25,572 nt of DNA from Zwartia sp. (lineage in GTDB: Bacteria; Pseudomonadota; Gammaproteobacteria; Burkholderiales; Burkholderiaceae_B): assembly GCA_030653405.1 (NCBI GenBank), contig JAURZO010000078.1:1-25572 (forward strand), given 5' to 3'. The notes under the pieces are model-generated. The model saw only the letters and a list, made by a program, of their open reading frames with translations, was not told where the DNA came from and did no database searches. Positions within the stretch are counted from its first letter, which is position 1, and the number at the start of each line of letters is the position of its first letter. This document shows, piece by piece, positions 1-7,869 of the stretch. Position numbers and translations under genes: made by a program.

Positions 1-156
1 GGCGAGGACGGACTGTTTCAAGCCTCTGACACAGGAGTCAAAACTGTTCGTTTGAGCGGAGGCCGCAAAGCTCAGCACACCAAATGCTAAGCCCAACAAT
101 CCTTGCGCGAGGTGTCCGAACACGTTTTTTGAAAACTTAAAATTTACACAGGACAT
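1..156 (-). CDS. Secreted protein N-terminus, probable lytic murein transglycosylase (partial)
   Basis: This is the first 52 codons of a minus-strand gene that runs off the left edge. The frame is open from ATG at 156 to base 1. The product starts with a short polar stretch, then a hydrophobic core (about residues 15-33) ending in ASA|Q, a good signal-peptidase I site. The mature part begins TNSFDSCVRGLKQSV. A pattern of F-x-x-C-(L/V)-x-G-L-(R/K) just after the signal peptide is typical of MltB-type lytic murein transglycosylases, which cleave peptidoglycan in the periplasm. The catalytic domain lies outside the window, so the family call is an inference from very little sequence. No strong ribosome binding site precedes the ATG, so the exact start is uncertain. 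The gene has the same orientation as the neighbouring hydrolase gene but is separated from it by 127 bp. Confidence 0.5.
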   Translation of the reverse strand, partial: MSCVNFKFSKNVFGHLAQGLLGLAFGVLSFAASAQTNSFDSCVRGLKQSVLA

Positions 157-283
157 ATTCAAAATCCAACCAGAAGTTTTATTCGCTTTAAGCGATTGTA
201 TGAGCCATTGGGGTGGCCCATACCTTCGTCAAAAATATAAATCAACATCCGGAGGATCTAGGAATTAGCCCTAACGCCCACGT

Positions 284-1246
284 TTACTGAACTGGCGTGA
301 ACTGGTAGCCGTTGCCGGAAGGTGTGATGGTACCCATCGCTGGGAAGGGGAAGTGAAATCCACCCGCCATCATCTTTTCTTTCACGATCATGTCAAAAAT
401 TTTGCGACGTGTTTGACGGGCCATTTCTGGATCCATATCAAACGCGACAGCCCAATCCGGGTTGCGCGCAAACAGCGCAGGTACGTTCGTCAAGTCAGCA
501 ACATACACAAACGACTGATCACCAGATTTAACCGTAAACAAAGTATGACCTGGCGTATGACCAAAGGCGGCGACTGACGTAATGCCAGGCGCGACCTGTG
601 AACCCGACTCAAATTTCACCAAGCGATCCGCTGGCAAATCGCCGAAGATGCGCTGCACATTGGCGAAAGCGCCTTTCAGGCCAGCAGGCGCCTTTTCCAT
701 TCGCTCTTTATCCATCCAGAACGCATACTCGGCGCTTGGCACATGGATTTTGGCATTTGGATAAACCAACGAACCGTTTTTATAACGAATACCGTTAATG
801 TGATCGCCATGAAAATGACTAATCACCACATTATTAATATCCTCAGGCTTATAACCCGCAGCAGCCAAATTAGAAATCAGCTTGCCCGTCGCGCCAGAAC
901 CATTGTCAGCAAAACCGGTGTCCATCAAATATCGCTGATTACCATCCACGATTAAAAAAGGCGTGTACGGAATATCAATGTAATCCGTTGGCAAATTTTG
1001 CGAGGCGAGTAATGCTTTGACTTCGTCAAGCGGTGCGTTTTTTACAAATTCGGCTGCTAAGGGACGGCGTGCAACGCCATCATTGAGCGCAATGACTTCC
1101 ATCGAACCAACTTTCAATTTCTTGAAACCAGGAGCAGGCAGTGTGGGAGCACCCAAATTGGCAGCAGCCTGAGCCCAAACGGGCGAAAACATGAGCGTTG
1201 AGGCACTCGCGATAACGACACTGAGAAATAAACGTCTGGCGATCAT
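284..1246 (-). CDS. Exported MBL-fold metallo-hydrolase
   Basis: This 320-residue protein has an N-terminal signal peptide (about residues 1-25, basic MIARR then a hydrophobic core ending near VWAQA), so it should act in the periplasm. The metallo-beta-lactamase fold is shown by H144-F-H146-G-D148-H149, then H234 in GHTPGH, D251 in VADLTN, and a late H298 in GGFHFP. These are the ligands of a two-metal hydrolase site. The spacing resembles the broad family that includes lactonases, glyoxalase II-like and arylsulfatase-like enzymes, and the substrate cannot be told from sequence. The ATG at 1246 is preceded on the minus strand by AGGA about nine bases upstream. The gene stands alone, divergent from the stressosome block across a 316-bp spacer. 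I see no frameshift or missing ligand. A quorum-quenching lactonase role is possible but unsupported. Confidence 0.85.
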   Translation of the reverse strand: MIARRLFLSVVIASASTLMFSPVWAQAAANLGAPTLPAPGFKKLKVGSMEVIALNDGVARRPLAAEFVKNAPLDEVKALLASQNLPTDYIDIPYTPFLIVDGNQRYLMDTGFADNGSGATGKLISNLAAAGYKPEDINNVVISHFHGDHINGIRYKNGSLVYPNAKIHVPSAEYAFWMDKERMEKAPAGLKGAFANVQRIFGDLPADRLVKFESGSQVAPGITSVAAFGHTPGHTLFTVKSGDQSFVYVADLTNVPALFARNPDWAVAFDMDPEMARQTRRKIFDMIVKEKMMAGGFHFPFPAMGTITPSGNGYQFTPVQ

Positions 1247-1562
1247 GGCATGTTCCTATGCGCGTGTATTGGGAAAATTAACGGCCGAATGAAGCAAATC
1301 CACCAAAAGGCAAATTGCTCGAATGAAATTTAGCAGCTTTGAAAGATTTAAAACACATCATCCACTGTAGAAAAATGAATATATGAATTTGCGACCTAAT
1401 GGAATTTAAATACCATTTATATACCATTTAATTTAGTATAAATAGATCAATAAATAAAGAACATAAATGCCATTCGAAATGTTATTCTCTGCCAAATAAT
1501 TTATTAATCTCTCGGTCAACATAAGCCATAAGGCTGGGTTGACGACAAACAAGGAATAAAAA
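1247..1562. promoter_or_regulatory. AT-rich divergent intergenic region, presumed promoter of the stressosome operon
   Basis: This is 316 bp without a plausible gene, lying between a minus-strand hydrolase gene and the plus-strand rsbR-like gene. It is clearly richer in A+T than its surroundings. Visible structure: two direct copies of TACCATTTA at 1411-1419 and 1422-1430 (11-bp period, one helical turn); TATAAA at 1437-1442, which could be a -10 element, with only a poor -35 (TTTATA, 1416-1421, short spacer); a small dyad CATT-CGA-AATG at 1471-1481; and a four-pair hairpin AGCC/GGCT at 1524-1535 in the presumed leader. None is decisive alone. The spacing of the direct repeats suggests a protein site overlapping the promoter. 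Confidence 0.35.
1551..1555 (+). promoter_or_regulatory. Ribosome binding site that sets the TTG start of rsbR
   Basis: AAGGA lies seven bases before a TTG at 1563. There is no in-frame ATG nearby, and translation from the TTG gives the usual short N-terminus before the globin domain. This supports TTG as the real start. Confidence 0.6.
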
Positions 1563-2459
1563 TTGAATCAAAACAACATTGATGAGATTTTAGAAAAATT
1601 CGAGATTACGCAAGAAGACTTGAATAGAATTCGCGCAGTCGGCCCGATGCTCAAAGCCGAGTTGGATCATCACATCGCTGATTTTTACGAATGGATGGCC
1701 AAGCACAAGGAATATCAAATCTACTTTGCTTCGAACCCAAAACGCCTTGAGCGCGTCATGGAAATGCAGCATGATCACTGGATAACTTTTCTGGATGCCA
1801 AGCTCGACGCCAACTGGTTTGCGGCCCGAAAACATGTCGGTGCGGTGCACGCGCATATTAATCTGCCAAATGATATTTATTTTGCAGGTATGTCGGTGTC
1901 GGGAAAATCGCTCGTCGATCGCGTTCGCCGCGCACAACCGCCCATCGCGGATGCGACCGAAACGGCCAACTCCATCACCAAATTAATCTTCCTGGATGCC
2001 TTTCTAGTGATCGATGAGATTTCGCGTATCGCTAAAGAGAAAATCACAGCCAGCACTAAAGCACTAATGGATATGTCCACACCAGTGACGCCTATCTGGG
2101 AGGGTATTTTGCTACTGCCGTTATTGGGTATTTTGGACTCAGAACGCGCACAAGACATCATGAACAAGACGTTGAATAAGATTTCGGAGACGCGCGCAAA
2201 AGTTTTTGTCATGGATATCAGCGGTGTGGGTTCCATGGATACTGCGGTTGCAAATCAACTAATCAAAATCACAAAAGCGACTCAACTCATGGGTTGTGAA
2301 ACGATTGTGTCAGGTGTCTCACCTGCGATCGCCAGGACATTGGTAGAACTCGGCATCAACGTCGGAGAAGTGCGCACAACAGCTACGCTGAGAGACTCTT
2401 TCGAGCTTGCACTGAAAGCCATTGGGCTAGATCCAACGTTGCGATCCGCACAAAAATAA
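1563..2459 (+). CDS. rsbR: RsbR-type stressosome sensor: protoglobin plus STAS
   Basis: The product is 298 residues. Residues 1-160 form a globin-coupled-sensor (protoglobin) domain. The proximal heme histidine is H96 in VGAVHAHINL, matching the family pattern V-G-x-x-H-x-x-I-x-L, and Y42 in ADFYEW sits where the distal B10 tyrosine is expected. Residues about 172-285 are a STAS domain like that of RsbRA. By alignment from memory, the two RsbT phospho-acceptors of RsbRA (T171, T205) correspond to S193 and T227, with the same 34-residue spacing. RsbR proteins build the stressosome shell with RsbS and gate release of the RsbT kinase. A heme-globin sensor module implies O2 or another diatomic gas as signal. 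The gene begins with TTG after AAGGA. Its stop codon directly abuts the ATG of the next gene. No transmembrane segment is present, so it is cytoplasmic. Confidence 0.9.
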   Translation: MNQNNIDEILEKFEITQEDLNRIRAVGPMLKAELDHHIADFYEWMAKHKEYQIYFASNPKRLERVMEMQHDHWITFLDAKLDANWFAARKHVGAVHAHINLPNDIYFAGMSVSGKSLVDRVRRAQPPIADATETANSITKLIFLDAFLVIDEISRIAKEKITASTKALMDMSTPVTPIWEGILLLPLLGILDSERAQDIMNKTLNKISETRAKVFVMDISGVGSMDTAVANQLIKITKATQLMGCETIVSGVSPAIARTLVELGINVGEVRTTATLRDSFELALKAIGLDPTLRSAQK

Positions 2460-2840
2460 ATGACGACACACGATTTGAATGTGATCAGTACCCGGATCGG
2501 ACAGAACATTATCGTCACGCTAGGTAACGACCTATCGGGGGATGTTTTGGCCGAAGTCAAAAGGGTTGCTCTTCAGGACATTCATCGCCATCGTGCGCAG
2601 GCTGTCATTTTTGAAGTCTCCGCTTTACAGTTCATTGATACATATGAATTTAATGAACTTAAAAATATCGTCAAGATGGTCGAGGTTCTCGGAGCAGCGG
2701 CTATTTTCACTGGTTTCAAACCAGCCATCGTGATGTATCTCATCGAAAGCAATGTGGATCTCAATGGCATTCGGGCCTGTTACGGCCTGGATGAAGCACT
2801 AGAGCATCTTGCAACCCTACAACATGTGCGCGATGACTGA
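2460..2840 (+). CDS. rsbS: RsbS-type stressosome scaffold STAS protein
   Basis: This 126-residue protein is a single STAS domain, the length and architecture expected for RsbS, the scaffold protein that sequesters RsbT in the resting stressosome. The acceptor region reads EVSALQFIDTYEF. Aligned to B. subtilis RsbS (...VDMIDSF, phosphorylated on S59), the acceptor here would be T61, threonine in place of serine. The ATG immediately follows the TAA of rsbR with no spacer and no visible Shine-Dalgarno sequence, so expression probably depends on termination-reinitiation coupling with rsbR. The 3' end overlaps the next gene. The identity rests on the STAS sequence, the size and the order R-S-T. 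Alone it could be confused with an RsbV-type anti-anti-sigma factor. Confidence 0.85.
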   Translation: MTTHDLNVISTRIGQNIIVTLGNDLSGDVLAEVKRVALQDIHRHRAQAVIFEVSALQFIDTYEFNELKNIVKMVEVLGAAAIFTGFKPAIVMYLIESNVDLNGIRACYGLDEALEHLATLQHVRDD

Positions 2841-3909
2841 TAAACCCGTCCAGACAGTCAGGCTCCCTATTCGGGAAACAGCAGACCTCAATCTGGCGTT
2901 GATGCAACTCAACCGCTCCGGGGTCATGGCACAAGCTTCCGAGTTTGATCACGCACTCATTAGAACAATCATCTCAGAGCTCGGAACAAACATCATCAAG
3001 TACGGCGTGCGCGGTGAAATCATCATCAGCCGACTTGAGAACGCCGGCAATATCGACATCGACATCGCGGCCTCTGACTCAGGGCCTGGCATCAGCAATG
3101 TCGGACTGGCCATGCAAGACAGCTATTCAACAGGTAATACTCTCGGACTTGGATTGCCGGCTGTTAAAAGGATGGCAGACAGTTTTTCAATCGAGTCAGC
3201 GTCTACACAAGGCACAATCATTCGCGCCAGAAAAAGAATCAAAGGTCAATGGCATAACAAAGACGTTAAGAACAGCCCCTATCGCACTGAGCACAGTACG
3301 TCTTATCAAAGCACTACCAAGGATCAAATCCTCTGGGACATCGCCACCGCCGTCAGACCCAAACCGGGTGAGTTTGTTTGTGGTGATTTAGCGACCTACA
3401 TCATCATCCCTGATGGGCTCCTTTTAGTCCTGATTGATGTGACAGGTCACGGCGACAAAGCTGAACAACTGGCTCTGCGTTTGCTTGAGTTTATCAAGAC
3501 CCATGCAAGCCAAAATTTAAAAATACTGATGCCTCAAATTCATGAGTTTTTAAAAGGCTCACAGGGTGCCGCACTCAGCTTGATGTTTATCGATACAAAG
3601 CTTGGCACAGCAAGCTATTTGGGGGTTGGGAATACGGGGGCTGCACGACTCACAGGTCAACCATGGCGTCCTATTTCCAAGGACGGTGTGCTTGGGTTAC
3701 GTCTGCCAACACCCATTGATCAAAAAACAACTCTGACAAACTCGGACCTCATCCTCATGTGGACCGACGGAATTTCTGAGCGTATCGCAAAAAAATATGT
3801 AGAGGAAAATGCTTATCTCCCTGCGCAAGCACTGGCGAGTCGGATCGTGAATGAGACCGGCAAGCCTTTCGATGACGCCGGGTGCCTGATTTTTAGGTGG
3901 CTCAATTGA
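2833..3909 (+). CDS. RsbT-RsbX fusion: stressosome serine/threonine kinase joined to PP2C-type phosphatase
   Basis: The product is about 358 residues from ATG 2833 (an ATG at 2824 adds three residues; neither has a clear ribosome site, and both overlap the end of rsbS). Residues 5-136 are an RsbT-like GHKL kinase: N-box ISELGTNIIKYG with E49 and N53, G1 box DSGPGI with D82, and G2 box TLGLGLPAVKRM (103-114). Residues about 165-358 are an RsbX/SpoIIE-type phosphatase: D185 in CGD, D202 in IDVTGHG, D312 in MWTDG and D347/D348 in FDDAG, the metal-binding acidic residues of the family. In B. subtilis, RsbT phosphorylates RsbR/RsbS and RsbX reverses it, as separate proteins of about 133 and 199 residues. 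Here both activities sit in one chain joined by a polar linker (about 137-163). All key residues of both halves appear intact. The stop overlaps the start of the next gene. Confidence 0.88.
   Translation: MTDKPVQTVRLPIRETADLNLALMQLNRSGVMAQASEFDHALIRTIISELGTNIIKYGVRGEIIISRLENAGNIDIDIAASDSGPGISNVGLAMQDSYSTGNTLGLGLPAVKRMADSFSIESASTQGTIIRARKRIKGQWHNKDVKNSPYRTEHSTSYQSTTKDQILWDIATAVRPKPGEFVCGDLATYIIIPDGLLLVLIDVTGHGDKAEQLALRLLEFIKTHASQNLKILMPQIHEFLKGSQGAALSLMFIDTKLGTASYLGVGNTGAARLTGQPWRPISKDGVLGLRLPTPIDQKTTLTNSDLILMWTDGISERIAKKYVEENAYLPAQALASRIVNETGKPFDDAGCLIFRWLN
3895..3900 (+). promoter_or_regulatory. Ribosome binding site inside the rsbT-X 3' end
   Basis: AGGTGG lies five bases before a TTG at 3906, and that TTG overlaps the TGA stop (3907-3909) of the fusion gene as TTGA. 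This favours TTG 3906 over the GTG at 3897, which has no comparable site upstream. Confidence 0.5.
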
Positions 3910-6596
3910 TACGTGTTGCTGACATCGTTTTCACAAACCACGAGCGATTATTTCACGAGCGTCGCAAGCTCTACGCTCTCGCAACTCTGGTTTCTCAAGA
4001 TCCCCAACGGGGAGCACGCCTCGCAGGAGAGTTTTCTGATGTGGCTCGACTGATGCTATCTTGCACCGACTCAGCATCGTGCAAAATTGATGTCGAGCAG
4101 CAAGATAAACGGTTTTTGATTCAACTGACATTCAGTTGCGGTCAGATCTCCAGCGAGCAAGACCCTGATCACACCAAACTTAATCAGCTGCAAAGATTCG
4201 GAATCCAACAAAGCTCCACTGGCTTATGGCTTGAGCGCACACATCAGTTTAATGTTGATCCACGGACCCTACCTTCGCTGGATCGAATCAAGCAGATCCT
4301 TTCAGAAAAGTCACGCGACGAACTTTTCGAAGACTTGAATCATAAAAACGATGAGCTGAAAGTCGCGACTAGCGAAGCATTGAAAGTCGCGCAAATCAAG
4401 TCGGACTTCCTGGCTAACATGAGTCACGAAATTCGAACGCCGATGAATGCAATTATCGGTATGACACACTTGCTTGTTTCTACCAATCTGTCAGATAAGC
4501 AACGAGGCTATACAGAAAGAATTCAAAGTTCCTCGAATCACCTGCTTGGCGTCATTAATGACATCCTTGATTTTTCAAAAATTGAAGCTGGGAAGCTTGC
4601 CGTCGAGTCGAGCGATTTTGAACTCGAAAAAATGCTGGATAACGTCTTAACGATCATTGCGGAAAAATGCAATTCGAAAGGATTGGAGTTGATCTTCCAA
4701 GTCGATCCCGATGTCCCAATGACACTTCAGGGGGATGCATTGCGGATCAGCCAGGTACTGATCAATTACGCCAACAACGCCATCAAATTCACCGAGTCAG
4801 GCGAGGTCAGGATTCGGGTGAGCGTAGCAAGCAGGGATCTAGACTCAGCTGTCATACGTTTTGCAGTCGAAGACACCGGCATTGGCATCTCAGAAGAAAA
4901 TCAGAAATCCCTGTTTCAAAGCTTTCAACAAGCCGATGCATCCACCACGCGAAAATTTGGCGGAACAGGGCTTGGCTTAGCGATCTCTAAAAGACTAGCA
5001 GAGTTGATGGGTGGTGAAGTGGGTGTCCACAGCACGCCCAACAAGGGATCCACGTTTTGGTTTACTGCCAAATTAGTCGCATCGAACAAGTCGGCATTTA
5101 CTCCCCTTCTGAATACAAGCTTGAAAGGCTTACGTGCGCTCGTGATCGACGACAACGAAAGCGCCCGTCTCGTGATGCAAGGCATGCTTGAGTTAATGGG
5201 GATCGAGACCGAAGCAGTTTGCTCCGGAGAGCAAGCCGTGCAACGCATGACCGAGGTTGAGAGCACACGTCGCGTCTTTGAATTAATTTTTGTCGACTGG
5301 CACATGCCCGGAGGCATGAATGGCAGAGATACCATGCTTGCGATTCGCGAATTACCCACAAAAATCATCCCAAAATTCATTTTGGCGACTGCCCACGGAA
5401 GAGAACTGCTGGGCGACACACAGACGACTTCTTTGTTTGATGCGATGGTCGCAAAGCCTCTGAACTCTTCGGCACTCTTTAACGCTGTCATACAAGTGAT
5501 GCGCAATGCGCCGACGCTCAAAAAGGTCGCTACACCTCTGACAAGCTCGAACGCAAGCACGACCCTGGCCCAGGTTCGTGGCGCCAAGGTGTTAGTCGTC
5601 GAAGATAACGAAATCAATCAAGAAGTCGCGATAGGTCTGCTGCAAGAGGTCGGTATCACTCCTAAAATCGCTGCGAACGGACAAATCGCCCTCGAAATGA
5701 TGGCAGACGAATCTTGGGATTTGATCCTGATGGATATGCATATGCCTGTGATGGATGGGGTCACGGCCACAACCGAGATTAGAAAGAATCCGGTTTACGC
5801 AGACATCCCGATCGTGTCTCTGACTGCCAATGCCTTGCAGGAAGACCGCACACGCTGCGAAGTCGCAGGGATGAATGATCATGTCACCAAACCCATCGAT
5901 CCTGAAAAACTCTGGGCAGTCCTTTCTAAATGGATCAAACCACAAGAGCATACAGAAGCTGCTCATTTGACCCCATTAGCAGCGACCTCCTCGTTCGATA
6001 AACAGTCTGGGGATATTCCAGATTTTATTTTCATTGATACAAAGCTCGGTCTAAAGCAAACAATTGGAAAACCTGAGTTGTACCTTTCTGTGCTTCGGAA
6101 ATTTCTAAACTCCCAGTCCAAATTTGTTGAAGTGCTAAGCGAAGCACTCGATCGTGACGACTGGGAAAGCGCAGAGCGCTGCGCGCACACACTCAGAGGA
6201 ACAGCGGCAAGTATCGGTGCAATCCAACTGGCCGAACATGCCGCAACGCTCGAAAGTGCCCTACGAAAAAAACACACACGACAAGAGATTCAAATATCTA
6301 CTGACGCAGTGAGACCACTTTTGGACAGTATCTTGACCGAACTGAGAGAAAAACTGCCTGCAATCGATTCTGGTGATTGTCGAATCACGCGTGATTTCGA
6401 TGCTGCCGCCGCAGAGAACATTCGAGAAAAACTGCTTGCGTTGCTCGCTGAAGACGACATCGCCTCAGCTGCCCTTTTTGAAAAAAACGCCCAGCTATTG
6501 AAATCTGCATATCCAGCTACGTATCAAAAGTTAGAGCTCGCGATTAAATCCTACGATTTTGAGCAAGCACACGCATTGTTAGCACATAAATCTTAA
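3906..6596 (+). CDS. Soluble hybrid histidine kinase (RsbT-like N-domain, HisKA, HATPase, REC, REC, HPt)
   Basis: The protein is 896 residues from TTG 3906 (899 if GTG 3897 is used; numbers here follow 3897). No transmembrane segment is visible. Residues about 1-125 have no standard sensor fold but read like a degenerate RsbT domain (see findings). Residues 140-165 look like a coiled linker. HisKA has H177 in ANMSHEIRTP. HATPase_c follows (N-box INYANNAIKF at 289-298, G1 EDTGIGI, G2 GGTGLGLAI). REC1 is about 411-535 (D418/D419, D467, K520), REC2 about 563-680 (D569/D570, D613, K665), and an HPt domain has H764 in CAHTLRGTA. All phosphorelay residues are present. It probably receives the stressosome signal and passes phosphate to the REC-HD-GYP protein encoded 50 bp downstream. 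The gene overlaps the rsbT-rsbX fusion gene by four bases. Confidence 0.9.
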   Translation: MIRVADIVFTNHERLFHERRKLYALATLVSQDPQRGARLAGEFSDVARLMLSCTDSASCKIDVEQQDKRFLIQLTFSCGQISSEQDPDHTKLNQLQRFGIQQSSTGLWLERTHQFNVDPRTLPSLDRIKQILSEKSRDELFEDLNHKNDELKVATSEALKVAQIKSDFLANMSHEIRTPMNAIIGMTHLLVSTNLSDKQRGYTERIQSSSNHLLGVINDILDFSKIEAGKLAVESSDFELEKMLDNVLTIIAEKCNSKGLELIFQVDPDVPMTLQGDALRISQVLINYANNAIKFTESGEVRIRVSVASRDLDSAVIRFAVEDTGIGISEENQKSLFQSFQQADASTTRKFGGTGLGLAISKRLAELMGGEVGVHSTPNKGSTFWFTAKLVASNKSAFTPLLNTSLKGLRALVIDDNESARLVMQGMLELMGIETEAVCSGEQAVQRMTEVESTRRVFELIFVDWHMPGGMNGRDTMLAIRELPTKIIPKFILATAHGRELLGDTQTTSLFDAMVAKPLNSSALFNAVIQVMRNAPTLKKVATPLTSSNASTTLAQVRGAKVLVVEDNEINQEVAIGLLQEVGITPKIAANGQIALEMMADESWDLILMDMHMPVMDGVTATTEIRKNPVYADIPIVSLTANALQEDRTRCEVAGMNDHVTKPIDPEKLWAVLSKWIKPQEHTEAAHLTPLAATSSFDKQSGDIPDFIFIDTKLGLKQTIGKPELYLSVLRKFLNSQSKFVEVLSEALDRDDWESAERCAHTLRGTAASIGAIQLAEHAATLESALRKKHTRQEIQISTDAVRPLLDSILTELREKLPAIDSGDCRITRDFDAAAAENIREKLLALLAEDDIASAALFEKNAQLLKSAYPATYQKLELAIKSYDFEQAHALLAHKS

Positions 6597-6646
6597 TACC
6601 ACTTCAGCCCAAACATCCCTATTTTCTAATCGATCAAAAGACTAAC

Positions 6647-7744
6647 GTGCTGAATTCAAAAAATTTAAAACCAACTATTTTGTGTGTGGACGACACTCCC
6701 GAAAATCTCGAAATTTTGGGAGGTCTTCTCTCTGAGCTTTACAGCGTAAAAGTCGCGCCAAATGGTGAGCGTGCGCTTCGAATCCTCTCCGCGCCAGTCA
6801 AGCCGGATCTGATATTGCTTGATGTGATGATGCCAGGTATCAGCGGCTGGGATGTCTGCAAGCATATCAAGAGCGATCCAGAGATCAGCCATATTCCTGT
6901 GATTTTTCTTACGGCAAAAGCTGAAATTGAAGACGAGCAGCGCGGTCTTGAGTTAGGCGCGATTGACTACATTACCAAGCCTATCAGTCCGCCTATATTG
7001 CTCGCCCGCGTGGCGACACATCTTCGTTTGAAATTAGCCGAAGACTTTCTCAGGGATAACAACGCCTTCCTGCATTCCGAAGTCGAAAAACGAACACGTC
7101 AAATTGAAGCGATTCAAGATGTGACGATTCTGGCTCTGGCATCCCTTGCTGAAACAAGAGACAACGAGACCGGCAACCACATCCGTCGCACGCAGTTTTA
7201 CGTCAAAGCACTGGCAACTGCGCTCAAATCGCATCCAAAATTTTCTGCATATCTCACGGATCAGCAAATAGAGGTGCTTTACCGGTCTGCGCCACTACAC
7301 GATATTGGCAAGGTCGGCATCCCGGATCACATTTTGATGAAGCCAGGGAAACTCGATGCGCAAGAGTTCGAAATCATGAAAACGCATACAACGCTCGGTT
7401 ATCAAGCTATCGCTGCGGCTGAACGTGCACTTGGCATGAAACAGTCCTTTTTATCCTGTGCCATGGAGATTGCACTGTCTCATCAGGAAAAATGGGACGG
7501 CTCAGGCTATCCAGAAGGACTTGCCCAAGATGCGATTCCTATTTCGGCTCGTCTCATGGCGATCGCGGACGTCTACGATGCACTCATCAGTGAGCGCTAT
7601 TACAAGAAAGCAATGTCGCACGAACAAGCAGTTCAAATTATTCGTGCTGGCATGGGTCAGCATTTTGACCCCGATATGACTGAATGCTTCCTCTTGATTC
7701 AGGAGGAGTTTCAACAAATTGCCGAAATGTATTCTGATGATTAA
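6647..7744 (+). CDS. Response regulator with HD-GYP output (REC-HD-GYP), predicted c-di-GMP phosphodiesterase
   Basis: This is a 365-residue two-domain regulator. REC covers residues 10-125 with acidic pair D15/D16, phospho-acceptor D59 in LLLDVMMP, and K111 in ITKP. A linker helix (about 130-160) leads to HD-GYP (about 160-345), with H218-D219 in LHDIGKVG and HQEKWDGSGYP at 279-289. The second histidine of the common HHE motif is glutamine here, a frequent variant; the metal-binding first histidine is kept. HD-GYP proteins hydrolyse c-di-GMP, and phosphorylation of REC usually controls them. The start is a GTG at 6647 with only a weak purine-rich stretch before it. Position 50 bp after the hybrid kinase makes it the obvious receiver of that phosphorelay. 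The next gene encodes the opposing cyclase. Confidence 0.9.
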   Translation: MLNSKNLKPTILCVDDTPENLEILGGLLSELYSVKVAPNGERALRILSAPVKPDLILLDVMMPGISGWDVCKHIKSDPEISHIPVIFLTAKAEIEDEQRGLELGAIDYITKPISPPILLARVATHLRLKLAEDFLRDNNAFLHSEVEKRTRQIEAIQDVTILALASLAETRDNETGNHIRRTQFYVKALATALKSHPKFSAYLTDQQIEVLYRSAPLHDIGKVGIPDHILMKPGKLDAQEFEIMKTHTTLGYQAIAAAERALGMKQSFLSCAMEIALSHQEKWDGSGYPEGLAQDAIPISARLMAIADVYDALISERYYKKAMSHEQAVQIIRAGMGQHFDPDMTECFLLIQEEFQQIAEMYSDD

Positions 7745-7869
7745 AGCGGTGCCCAACAGCCTTTAATAAAATTGTGAGAATCAGTGAGGATTACTAAAGA
7801 TTTCTTTTAATATTGCGAGTGCGTTGTGATAACGTACTAAGTAAATTAAGAATCATCTTCCAAAAGACA

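Noticed and set aside
199..222. Imperfect hairpin (TATGAGCCA / TGGCCCATA) downstream of the MBL-fold gene
   Set aside because: It has a G-U pair on the minus strand and is followed by CAATCGCTTAAAG rather than a U-rich tract, so I do not call it a terminator.
284..1246. Quorum-quenching N-acyl homoserine lactonase
   Set aside because: The MBL metal ligands are shared by many hydrolases, and nothing nearby suggests quorum sensing, so only the superfamily is called.
7813..7869. TTG start adding 19 residues to the diguanylate cyclase
   Set aside because: No ribosome site precedes it, and the added polar residues would lie before the first membrane helix without family support. It cannot be fully excluded.
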